A stretch of DNA of 64,000 nt from Fragilariopsis cylindrus CCMP1102 (Eukaryota > Bacillariophyta > Bacillariophyceae > Bacillariales > Bacillariaceae), in NCBI GenBank assembly GCA_900095095.1, contig FMBT01000443.1, positions 1 through 64,000 on the forward strand. Direction: 5' to 3'. The translations under genes and the position numbers were made by a program. Shown piece by piece: positions 54,574 through 64,000 of this stretch; position 1 is the first letter of the stretch, and every line of letters starts with the position of its first letter. The notes under the pieces were generated by a model that made no database searches, was not told the DNA's origin, and was given only the letters and a program-made list of their open reading frames with translations.

Positions 54574-56469
54574 ATGGCTCGTCTTAGGTCACAAAAAAAT
54601 GCATCGGCTGTGACTCCTGGCCACGATAGTAGCTGTACCAGTAGTAGTTTAAAAAAAAGAGAAAAAATTGTCTTGGGATGTTGCTTACTTTTTCTTTTTT
54701 ATTCCTACAACATGTCATTTTATGCCAATATTTCAGAGACAATGACAAAGATAAAGACAATGACAATGTTACCCATACAGAAGAATAGTTCCAACAATGA
54801 GACTACTGCATACAACAACAAAAAATGGAGCAACAAAACGGCAGCAGTCGCATTACCTATCGTGTTGTGCCCGGATTTGTCCAGATCAACAAGGTGAAGC
54901 CTGGAAATGTCATCTTGTTGACCAGAAGCAGCACCAGCACCACCCGAATGGTAATGATGGTCGAGAATTATTGTGGCCTGAAATGAGACATCTCTTTAAC
55001 TTTTCAACATACATAGATTTACAGACTTGTGGATTCTTTTCATGGGAGACTCGGTTGGCGATAATATGGCTATGCTTTTGGAACAAATGATGATTATTGA
55101 TTATGATACTGCTGCTCGTGGATCAGTAATAAGACTACTATACTACTATAATAATAATAATAATAATAATGCATCAATCATCAGTGACGAGGACATGGTG
55201 GAATCATCTCTTTCAACAACCATCTTTCGCAAATGTAATGGATGCGGGAATGCACCTGGATTGCATATTACAGCACCTCTTGATGACAAAAAAGGTGCCA
55301 TTGCTGGTTGGCGAATGACAGGTATGTTTTTAAGGGATGCAGAAGGATGGGCCAGCCAAATTGGAATTGCGGCTGGTATCGTGAAGATGTTTATACCTTG
55401 AGAGCAGCTGTGCACAATGCCACACAACAAAGGTAGCAGCAGTAGCAGTAAACGACGCGAAACGAAATGATTTGGACAAAAAAAACACAACAAAAATGAA
55501 TGATAATATGCCGCAAGGAGATAAAAAAAGCCATGTGGGGCGATGAAGATTAAGATGAAAATGCCAGCCAAATGGAATCGCTGAGTAGATGTTATACTTG
55601 AGAGCAGTGTGCACAATGCCACAACACAAAGGTAGCAGCAGTAGCAGTAAACGACGCGACAACGATAATGATTTTGGACAAAGAAATAACAGCAACAACA
55701 ACAATGATGATGAATGTGCTGCTGCAGAAGGAGATTTTGATGTTTTTGTGTTTCGCATTCCAGCTGCTGGTGGATTCCATTCAGCGCCGTTACCAACGAA
55801 AGCTTGACGGAGACGATTACACTGGCGAATGAATTATTTGGCATACGAAAAGTTATCTTTGTGACAATGCACTATAACAACAATAATAATTTGGATGCAC
55901 AAAGTCACAATGATTTGCTACATACCAATGAATTGGTCCGTGAATTTGCACACCGTTGGACAACGAAGACAAATTCAAAAGTAGTCAACATCAACGGCAA
56001 ATAATAATAATGATAATAATATACCAATAGTAACAATAGTAGAGGCGGCAATGGCAATGGCATTGATGCCGTGTATGTGTTAGAGAACGGTCGTCTAAAT
56101 GATGCCATGATGGAATTTAACGCGCAAATAATTGGTTTTAATACATCAACTTATCCTATATGCAGGAGGCTAAGTTGGGAAATGAAAAAGCTACGCATTC
56201 ATTGTCTGTTGCCCATGTTTGTGCCGAACGGGTCAAAGATAAGTCAACTAATTGCAGAGAAATTCGATCACTGCGGATGGCATGCATCTTTGTATGAATA
56301 TTGTTGGTCAACGCATCAATGCTGGTCTCGCATGTATCATGCAGTGCGCCTACAATATGAGCAGCAGCACCCATCCACGTCCACTTCTGATGGAAATAAT
56401 GATAATGGTTGGGCTTGTGCAACGTCCTGCAATGATCGATTCATGAGCTTGGAACATGTAGTAGTATAG
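54574..56469 (+). pseudogene. Type II membrane protein with GDS motif, frameshifted
   Basis: From the ATG at 54574 the first 100 residues have a basic start and one membrane segment (IVLGCCLLFLFYSYNMSFYA). The frame then shifts to CARICPDQQGEAWKCHLVDQ and RHLFNFSTYIDLQTCG, and again to ILFMGDSVGDNMAMLLEQMM at 55030, which resembles the GDS block of SGNH/PC-esterase-type hydrolases. Later segments read VFVFRIPAAGGFHSAPLPTK, TLANELFGIRKVIFVTMHY, DAMMEFNAQIIGFNTSTYP and a Trp/Cys-rich end (FDHCGWHASLYEYCWSTHQC). At least five frame changes and an internal duplication (55353-55740) show that it is not translatable as is. A putative C-terminal exon may lie at 56570-56653. An acyl-ester hydrolase or glycan acyltransferase ancestor is inferred only. 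Confidence 0.55.
55353..55740. repeat. ~200-bp imperfect tandem duplication
   Basis: The first copy (about 55353-55552) and second copy (about 55563-55740) share GCCAGCCAAA(T)TGGAAT, GAGAGCAGC/TGTGCACAATG, AAAGGTAGCAGCAGTAGCAG, TAAACGACGCGA and GATTTTGGACAAA, with many small indels. It lies inside the frameshifted gene. Confidence 0.85.
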
Positions 56470-56970
56470 TGGTAAAAATGATACAACCAATAGCAATAGT
56501 CTTATAAGCAATAATATGACCATTTACTTGTTCCACTCCACAACAATCTATAACAGATCTTGGTCTGGAAGAATATCAAATATCATCCAGTCAATTTGAT
56601 GAAATTTTGACCGATCTGGCTGTCAACAGTCCCAGTTTAGTAAAGAACTGATATCTTGGCTCAAAAGGAGGACTTTGAACTAGAAAAAGGAAGCAACAGT
56701 AGTATTTGAGGTGCTTGTTCAAATGAGTATGGTTTCGTTTCTATTCAATTCATTGGAAGTTGTCTAAAATGGAGCCACCATGGTGAAATCTATTGTACGA
56801 TGAATAAATATTAATAATAATAAAGTTTACGATGGAAAAAGAAAAAAAGCTGACCGTTGAACGTGTTAATTACCCGCGCTAGATTTTCATATTACCACTG
56901 TAGCAAATTTCCAATTTCCATTTCATTGTATTTTCCATTCGACGAGTCGACTTCATGATTTACTTGAACA

Positions 56971-57628
56971 ATGAGAATGATGGATGACCCTACCGTAGCT
57001 CCTTTTTTTCTAAGCGATGACAGAACTAACGTCAGCACTACAACAGAGGTCATCAACGACAATGATGATGATGCGAAAAACAACAAGGGACGTATTAGAT
57101 GTAGCAACAACGTCAACAACGTCAATCAGCACGAATCCACACAACATAACAACAACAAAACCACTAGTAGAAACAGAAACAAAAACAGATGGTCTAGAAA
57201 AAGTGGTTGGAAAACAAATGTCGTCCTATGTTGATACCGCTGCTGGTTGTGTTGTTGTTGATACTGATTTTGATTTTGGTTGTGATAGACCATTATTATC
57301 AGCAACAACCAAAGCAACAGCAACAACAACTATTATGCAAAACAAAATCATCAGTATCAGTATCAGTATCAGTATGTACCACGGCCACACTTGTTTCCTC
57401 AAATTTGTTCTCATCAATTAATGAATCCACCACCATTGTCATCGTCATCATCGTCATCGTCATCGTCAATTAAAAAAACAGTTAATGATGGTTCACTTGA
57501 TGCGATGACAGCGTTATGGTATGAGGGTGGTATAACATGTTTTGATATTGATGTTGTTGTTTTATCAGATGGGACAATGCTTGCTACACATCCCAAACGG
57601 ATTACGGCTGCTATTAGTAAGGCACTAG

Positions 57629-57660
<32 letters not shown>

Positions 57661-58642
57661 AACAATAATAATGACGATAAGGAGAAGGAGGAAGAGAAGG
57701 ATGTAATCAAAATTGAAGAATATACTGTAGATTCGATCTATGATTTGTTGTTGTTGAGTAGTGGTGGCGGGAGAGGAGGAGAAGAAGAATAATAATAGTC
57801 TTTTCCTATTTTCGATACTGAATTATTACCCCATTATGCTGATTTGGTTCATACTACTACATACGAGTAATACAAGTAGTCCTCGTGGCCAACAACAAGT
57901 ACACCACCACCAACAAGAAGAAGAAGTAATCGTACCGTGGATGTTACGTGGACCATTATTAAATATTGATTTGAAATTAGGTCCTATCTAACAGAAAATC
58001 GTGTTTTAGAATTACTACAATCTATCACAGATCTTGGTTTGGAAGACTATATTGCAATTTGTGTATCACCACCAGAAGCTTACGACTACCCATCGTCGTC
58101 GTCATCGTCGTCTTTGAATCTATGGAAATTCTTCATAGTTATAATAATGATAAGAAGATGGAGACGGAGAAGAAGAAGAAGAAGAAGAAAATTATAGCAT
58201 GGGATTGGTATTACGAGATCTTGTTCCTGATGAGAAAAATGTGAATCGCATACAACAATTGGTATCACAAGATAATGATTTATACAAATCTGATTCTGAC
58301 TCTGGTGCTGATGTTGATGCTGATGCTGATAGTGGTGGGAGTATAAAATTGTTATACCATCATTTAAATTTGAAAAAGAATGGTACAATACTATTCGTGG
58401 TGGAAGTTGCAAATCGTTCCTCAGAAAACGAAAACGATTCTACTGGTGCGATACTGTTGCGTCGTTTACCTATGACAGTATGGACTATTGATACTATACA
58501 AGATTATCAATACGTAACCTCAATGACAACAACGAATGGTATAGTTATGGCTTCAGCTGTAGTAGCCAATAATCCAATGAAATTATCGAACAGCAATAAC
58601 AGCAAAATCAACAACTGCATGACGACGGGACAATATAGATAG
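56971..58642 (+). pseudogene. GDPD-like phosphodiesterase, frameshifted
   Basis: Starting at the ATG at 56971 (MRMMDDPTVAPFFLSDDRTN), the frame breaks after a basic stretch and resumes with a membrane segment (LIPLLVVLLLILILILVVID). After another shift it gives GSLDAMTALWYEGGITCFDI, DVVVLSDGTMLATHP, then WMLRGPLLNIDLKLGP, TENRVLELLQSITDLGLEDY, MGLVLRDLVPDEKNVNRIQQ and MTVWTIDTIQDYQYVTSMT. This order matches a glycerophosphodiester phosphodiesterase/PLC-like TIM barrel: the EGGxxxFDxD and DG strand, then LxIDLK, then VWTID near the end. At least four frame changes are needed. Some may be introns, but no consistent GT-AG solution was found. Type II anchoring suggests a secretory-pathway enzyme. 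Confidence 0.6.
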
Positions 58643-58957
58643 GATTATCAGAGGGAAGGAGATAGAGAGAGAAGTAGGCACAAAACGACTTTAGTAATAA
58701 ACTTATTTTATTATGTATTCCTATTATGTATTTTTTTCTTAAGTATGTATATATTCTTATCTTCCAAAATTACTTCACAAAATTAGCAAATTCGTCTTCG
58801 CATTAATTCCGGTAGCTGCTTGGGACTCTTTTTTTTGGTCTTCGTCCTTTCTTTCTTTCCCTTAAAGTAGCATTTTTTGTTGGGCGCATAGATTCATATG
58901 AATTTGAAGTAGGAAAACCAATATATATCTTTTACAATCGTTCCGAACTATCATTCA

Positions 58958-60968
58958 CTACAGTTGTTGAAGCGGTTCATTGAGATTCATTTTTTTGCCT
59001 TCGTCTGCTTCATCCAAACCTAATTCTTTCGCGACAGTATCAGCATCAATAGAAGCTGGTGTCATCGTCATCCCATCGTTATTATTGCCATCATCGTCGT
59101 CACCATCAACATTACTATTCTTTCTACCGTATACAGTTGTACGGTCTACTTCTTTTCTTGCATTAGGATAACTCCCAATAAGCAGATATGCGATCAATGC
59201 AATAACTAGGTATACAGTCAACGTTACCATACTGATTTTAAATTTAATACCCGCCTCGTTCATTGACAAAAAGACTAGAAGTGGTAACCACGATAGGCAT
59301 TGTCCCGCAAATAGATAAAATCCCATCATTTCACCATCTTGCCCCGTTGGTATAATTGAGGAACTAACTAATCGGTCCATATTATGTTTCCATCCACCAG
59401 AAATACCACATAAAAATAATATGACGTACGTCGTGATTAATTTACCGGGTCCTGTTAAAAATGAAAACAACACAATATTCATTATATAAAATAGGATGTA
59501 TACGATAGAACTCTTCAAAGGGTCTGACCGCCGTGCAACGATGGTTGATAAGAATGCACCTGGGATACTCCCAAGTAACCAAACACAGATAGCAAGTCCG
59601 TTTTGAGTTGCGGTAAGGTCCAAAACATTGGCCATGTATGTAACTGTTGTTTTTTTTTAATAGTAAAAGTTTTTAAGAAAAAAATAAGAAGGAAATACAG
59701 TAAGTGAGGATGAAATTTATCTTTGATGTTGAAGTCGAGAGGAGAGGAGTCAAAATGAAAGAAGAAGGCACATTTAATTTTATTTCTTTCAAAAGATCTT
59801 TAGAAAAACTTACTGGCAACAATAGAAAATGCTTGTAAAGCAGCTTCAGAAAATGCAGTCGATACATAAAACCATTTAAGACTACGATAATTAAGAACAA
59901 TATGTTTCGCTGTTCCCCATAATTGGGTTAACCCAATCGCATAAAGTGATCTAGATCTTGTAAATACTACTTCCTCTTCTATACTGCTAGCCGCTCCCGC
60001 TTCTTCTTCGTCTTCCGAATGCGAAGTTACAACTTCAGTCCGCGTTGTGGTGGTTGGTATTACAGGTCGTTCGTGTAATGCTCCTCTTTTACCAAGAAGG
60101 AAACCCCAAGCTAATGCAGAAAAGATTGCATTGATACCAAAAGATGTTGTCATACCAACCATTGAGGTAAAGACATCATCACCACCTTTACCAATAATAG
60201 TAACAAAACCAACCACCGAAAGAAGATAAATGATCGTCGCAGAAAAAGTCCAAATTGTTATACTTCTTGTATAGGATGCTAATTTTTTTTCACAGGATGT
60301 TAATTCTGGCAGGTAGGCATAAAGCATTGACATTTGTATCCAACCAATTAATATAGCAATTACGTGGAAGGATAAATCATTGGATAATTATTTTGATTTA
60401 AAAATATGGATGGTAGTTGAAATAAAACAAATAATGTGGAGGATACACGTCCAACTAATCGTCGATGTTTGGTGTAATCCACAATAGCACCCAATAGTGG
60501 TAAGAATGTGGTGGAAACAATTCCAACAATAATTGCATACATTGATAATAAAGAGGATGGATTTATGGAACCAAATGTTGGACCACATAATTCAACAACA
60601 GCTGCGGCGTTGCTAATATCCAATAATTGAGCTTGTTGTGCATGACATACCGTTGCATCGCTTGCAAGTCGTAACATTGTGGTTGCAAAGAATGCACCAG
60701 AACCAACATGTTGAATCGATTCTGCAACACTAATTAACGTCCAACCTAATACTTCTGGATTACCATCATAAATTGGTTTTCCTTTCCATGTTGGATAACA
60801 TTTCGGTAATTCTTGTTCGTCATCATCATCATCATCGTCATCGTCATGCAGTTGTTGTTGTTCACATAGTTCTTCTGTGGGTGTGTTACTGTCTTCCATT
60901 CTGCTCATATCAATCTCGTTCGTATTAGAATTAGTAGTCGTAGTCGTAGTCGTAATTCCGCACATCAT
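58958..60968 (-). CDS. UMF1/Atg22-like major facilitator transporter
   Basis: The first ATG is at 60968 (MMCGITTTTTTT), with an acidic cytosolic N-terminus. Membrane segments follow: LLSMYAIIVGIVSTTFLPLL with DYTKHRRLVGR (loop 2-3 motif), then IAILIGWIQMSMLYAYLPEL, ITIWTFSATIIYLLSVVGFV, TTSFGINAIFSALAWGFLLG and, after the intron, ICVWLLGSIPGAFLSTIVAR, YVILFLCGISGGWKHNMDRL and TVYLVIALIAYLLIGSYPNA. This matches the UMF1/Atg22 vacuolar-effluxer family, so export of solutes across an internal membrane is likely. The intron is 59644-59813 (GTAAGT, ACAG). The frame breaks once at 60378-60383 (CCAATG in minus sense): adding one A joins LNQNNYP to NDLSFHVIAILIG. The break may be an error or a real mutation. 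Confidence 0.75.
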
Positions 60969-61000
60969 TATTATTAATGTAGGAGGATATCGTTTCAATA

Positions 61001-61058
61001 TTCAATTCAATTCAATTCGATTCGATTCAATTCGATTCAATTCAATTCAATTCGATTG
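61001..61058. repeat. (ATTCA/ATTCG)n pentamer tract
   Basis: About eleven pentamer units mixing ATTCA and ATTCG, about 35 bp before the MFS start codon (minus sense). Confidence 0.9.
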
Positions 61059-61550
61059 CCGTTACTTTTGTACCAACGACCGTCTCTTTATAATAGAACT
61101 GAATACTACTGTGAAGAGCTATTGGTAGCTAATACTGTACTGTAGTGATGTACAATGTTGTATGTGTCCGCTACCCTTATTTCGCTTTGGTTTCGGATTA
61201 ATAGTACTAGATACTGTACTACCTACTACAGTGCTTTAGTAGACAAAAAGAAATGAGACGACAAACACAATATATTATAAGTAAAACGTTGTTACCCAGT
61301 AACTTTTATCTATCGGAGAATTAGGTAGTAGCACCAGCCGTCGCGCCAGAAGAAGGAACGAAGACAACAAGAGACAAAGAATGTAACTTAGTGATGTTTT
61401 CGCAGTGGTGGTGGTACTTGTGACGACACAATTAATAATATTCTTACATTTTGCCAGAACTCTTATTCCGGAAGCAACGGAATGAATCAATCATTAAGAA
61501 TTATGATGCGATGTTTACTAATAACAGCCACTGATGTTGTTATACAATTA

Positions 61551-61636
61551 AGATATGGTATGCGATTTGATTGGAGGGTTTTGTGCGCTTGAAAGATATG
61601 GTATGCGATTTGATTGGAGATTTTTGTGCGCTTGAA
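61551..61636. repeat. 43-bp tandem duplication
   Basis: Two units start AGATATGGTATGCGATTTGA at 61551 and 61594 and end TTTTGTGCGCTTGA, with two to three substitutions between them. Confidence 0.92.
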
Positions 61637-61962
61637 CTTATTACTAAAACTAAATAAATTTTAAAGACGGCTTTAAAGCTTTGTCAGCTCCTCGAACCGT
61701 AGAAGTACTGTACTAGGCCCCAATGAAAAATGACAATATAATGAATGCCTCTTTTCCTTCCCGTTCCCTCGAGGCATGATTGCGATTAATAAATAAACAT
61801 CGAGAGTATTGAGGATTGTTGTGATTGCTCCATCGGTCATTCAGCATCAGTATATCTATTATTTTGCCTCGGGTTTCTTCTCTAGCGTCATCCCAGACAA
61901 GCAAAAGCAACAAATCAATCTAACCTCCTAAATTGCTTGCTGTTATCGTTTTATCCGCCATC

Positions 61963-64000
61963 ATGTCTGCGACGGTATCGAAGAGGAGGAATACCAACGG
62001 CATGGGGGGTAGTAGTAGTAGTAGTACTACTACTACTTTTAAACGTAGTGGATTGTCATTACATACAATTTTATCTCATATTCTGGTAGGGATTGGTGGA
62101 ATTTATATTGGTCTTATGATGGGTATGCATACGTGTAGTCCTACAACAACAACGACGACGACGATGATGACTGTCGATGGTAAGGGAGACGGAGGAGGAG
62201 GAAGAGGAATACAACAACAAGGAGGAGTACCAATACCACCACAAGAGCAACGACAGCAACAAGAAATATTCGTGGAAGATACCAAAAGTAAAAAAACAAA
62301 AACAACAACCACAGAAAAAGTGAAATTTCCACAATCTGTCTCAAAATTGGTAATGGATTATGCTACAGTACCACGTGATGATTTTAATGAATTATTAGAA
62401 ATAGGTGTCCCCATGGATGATGTTAGTGATAAAGATGGAATGAAAGAAGTACTAGTTTTGTATACAGATGAAAGAACTTTACCGTTTCGAAAAAAACAGG
62501 ATAAGAAGAAAAATTTTGGTTCAAAGGAAGGGATTGATGCACAAACTGCATTAGAGAATTGTCATACGGTACGTGTTATATTACAAGAACCAGCAAAGGG
62601 GAATGGTAAAAGACAATGTATTGCAATTGTCTCACAATGGGAATCATGGCATATACATAAATTTATGAGAATGCCCAAGAAATATGATGGAGTACAAGTG
62701 GATGTGAAGTATCCATTACGGTATGTCAGCCGATCCATGCAAGATTCTGGTAAAGATAATAAATTTCCAGAATTACACAAGGATACGATACCCAGTTATG
62801 CAGGATTAATTGAATATTTAACAAATCTAGATCGGATACTGAATGAATTAAAACCAATTCTAAGTGATGCACTGAAACAATCCAATCATGGTGATACATC
62901 CACCACCTCGAATGTCATGAAAAAATCAAAATCAATGGTCGTGATGGTCTGTAATAAAGGACAAGCGCATTTATTTCATAACTTTGTGTGTAATGCACGT
63001 TCCAAGGGATTAGATCTAAGTCGTATCATAATGTTTGCCACCGACAAGTACACTGTGCAATTATGTCATGATTTGAATATACATGTGTACTACGATGAAA
63101 CAATTTTTGGTGCGATGCCAGAAATTGCGGCACGACGATATGGTGATAAGATTTTTTCACAAATGATGATGGCAAAAGTATATTGTGTCCATTTAGTGAT
63201 GTCATTAGGATATGATGTTTTATTTCAAGATGTGGATGTGATTTGGAATCAAAATCCATTAGAATATTTAACTACCAAAGAATCAAAAGAATGGGATATG
63301 ATGTTTCAAGATGATGGTTCTCGACAAGCACGATACAATCCATATTCACCAAATACCGGTACGTTTTTTTGTCTTTTTGTAATAAATAAAGATATGAGTT
63401 TCTATCGCGAATTATTGTTTGTCTACGATTGATTCTACTGGAGTATTTTCTACTCTCTTAACATTCTGATTTTATCTCTCTCATTTCTTTTTTCTGTACT
63501 AGGTTTTTATTTTGTCCGTAATACTCCATTAACGATGTATTTCTTTGGTAGTTTACTTCGGATGGGAGATTTAATTTCTGCAACAAAAAGTCATCAGGCT
63601 GCATTGTCGGCATTATTAGCTGAATTCGCAGGTTGGAAAGGTTTACGTGTTAAAGTTTGGCATAAGGGTGGTGATACATTATTCCCCGGTGGTTTCGAAT
63701 ATCATCAATCTAAAGACTATATGAGGAAAATGATTGCTGATGAAATTCAACCGTATATATTCCATATGAGTTGGTAAGTTACAATTTTATTCTTTTACTT
63801 CTTTGAGACAATTATATTCGAATGCTCTCGTTATGATGAGAAGAAGAAGAAGAAGAAAAAAATATGATGCGTTTGTTGTTATGGAATAAAGCCTTCGATT
63901 TTCTACTTTCCAAATTCTAATCTGCATTCGATTCTTTTTCCTTCTTTGTTTCCTTCCGCATTTATTGTCATATGAAAGGACTGCAAACAAAGATAACAAG
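61963..64000 (+). CDS. Type II nucleotide-diphospho-sugar glycosyltransferase, partial
   Basis: Three exons are visible: 61963-63358, 63503-63773 and 63979 to beyond the window end. Donors are GTACG and GTAAG; phases G|GT and TG|G fit. A short cytosolic start is followed by a membrane segment (LHTILSHILVGIGGIYIGLM), a repeat-rich stem, then a lumenal catalytic domain. VVMVCNKGQAHLFHNFVCNA, IIMFATD, SQMMMAKVYCVHLVMSLGYD, VLFQDVDVIW (DxD motif) and NPLEYL identify the PF03407-type nucleotide-diphospho-sugar transferase fold, related to plant RRA/XGA and GT77 enzymes. Exon 2 adds GFYFVRNTPLTMYFFGSLLR and FPGGFEYHQSKDYMRKM. The protein is expected in the Golgi, building cell-wall or glycoprotein glycans; the sugar is unknown. 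The C-terminus lies outside the window. Confidence 0.85.

Larger units (their letters stand above)
60969..61962. other. Divergent intergenic region with repeats
   Basis: About 1 kb between divergent genes. It has an ATTCA/ATTCG pentamer tract (61001-61058), several TACTGTACT-type elements and a 43-bp tandem duplication (61551-61636). No gene is seen. Confidence 0.5.

Noticed and set aside
55146-55844. 232-codon minus-strand ORF rich in Leu, Cys and His
   Set aside because: It is antisense to the duplicated, repeat-rich part of the frameshifted GDS-motif gene, and its composition follows from CAG/CAA/AAT repeats.

Overview
The window is nuclear DNA from a stramenopile alga, most likely a diatom. 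Four proteins begin with a signal peptide followed by the aromatic cleavage motif of secondary plastids (VVAFSSS, CRAFVLP, TTGFVVP, VNGFQQQ). There is a chloroplast-type digalactosyldiacylglycerol synthase. Introns are short (about 70-270 bp), GT-AG, often with GTAAGT donors. Most proteins are diluted with Asp, Asn, Gln, Ser and Thr runs. The DNA is AT-rich, and genes lie on both strands without operons. Species cannot be told from the sequence alone.

Layout. 0.7-1.8 kb: a frameshifted coiled-coil gene (-). 3.3-5.0: DEDDh exonuclease with a C-terminal GGRWD module (+). 6.7-7.8: poly-Q unknown (-). 8.6-10.3: MYND zinc-finger protein (+). 10.6-12.3: three-exon acetylornithine aminotransferase (-). 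13.2-16.3: DGDG synthase (+). 16.9-17.7: diatom-type conserved unknown (-). 18.2-19.4: secreted Kelch protein (+). 19.8-20.7: GC-rich plastid-targeted unknown (-). 22.1-22.7: small Cys-rich surface protein (+). 23.2-25.0: type II membrane protein (-). 25.6-26.8: Asp-rich plastid protein (+). 27.3-29.2: COQ6-like monooxygenase (-). 30.0-32.6: large membrane unknown (-). 33.4-34.5: predicted GPI-anchored, GIN-domain-like protein (-). 35.5-36.6: phytochelatin synthase-like protein (+). 37.7-38.5: HRDC-domain protein (-). 39.2-40.1: multi-pass membrane protein (-). 41.1-42.6: membrane-anchored cyclophilin-like protein (+). 43.3-44.7: MOSC-domain protein (-). 45.6-47.4: two broken unknown genes (+). 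47.8-49.4: DRG1-type GTPase, three exons (-). 50.9-51.3: small plastid-targeted protein (-). 52.0-58.6: three consecutive heavily frameshifted genes (+): a NAGPA-like phosphodiester glycosidase, a protein with a GDS motif, and a GDPD-like protein. 59.0-61.0: UMF1/Atg22-like MFS transporter (-). 62.0-64.0: glycosyltransferase running off the window (+).

The most notable pattern is the distribution of single-base frame breaks. Housekeeping genes (ArgD, DGD, COQ6, DRG1) are perfectly open. The 0.7-1.8 kb gene and the 52.0-58.6 kb block each carry several breaks, many in A/T runs, which suggests decaying genes. Isolated single breaks elsewhere (MFS transporter, 46.1 kb gene, MOSC N-terminus) could be assembly errors or real. 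Several genes act on plastid lipid (DGD), arginine synthesis (ArgD), ubiquinone (COQ6) and metal detoxification (PCS-like), but they show no sign of forming one pathway. No CRISPR array, rRNA, convincing tRNA or intact transposon was seen.
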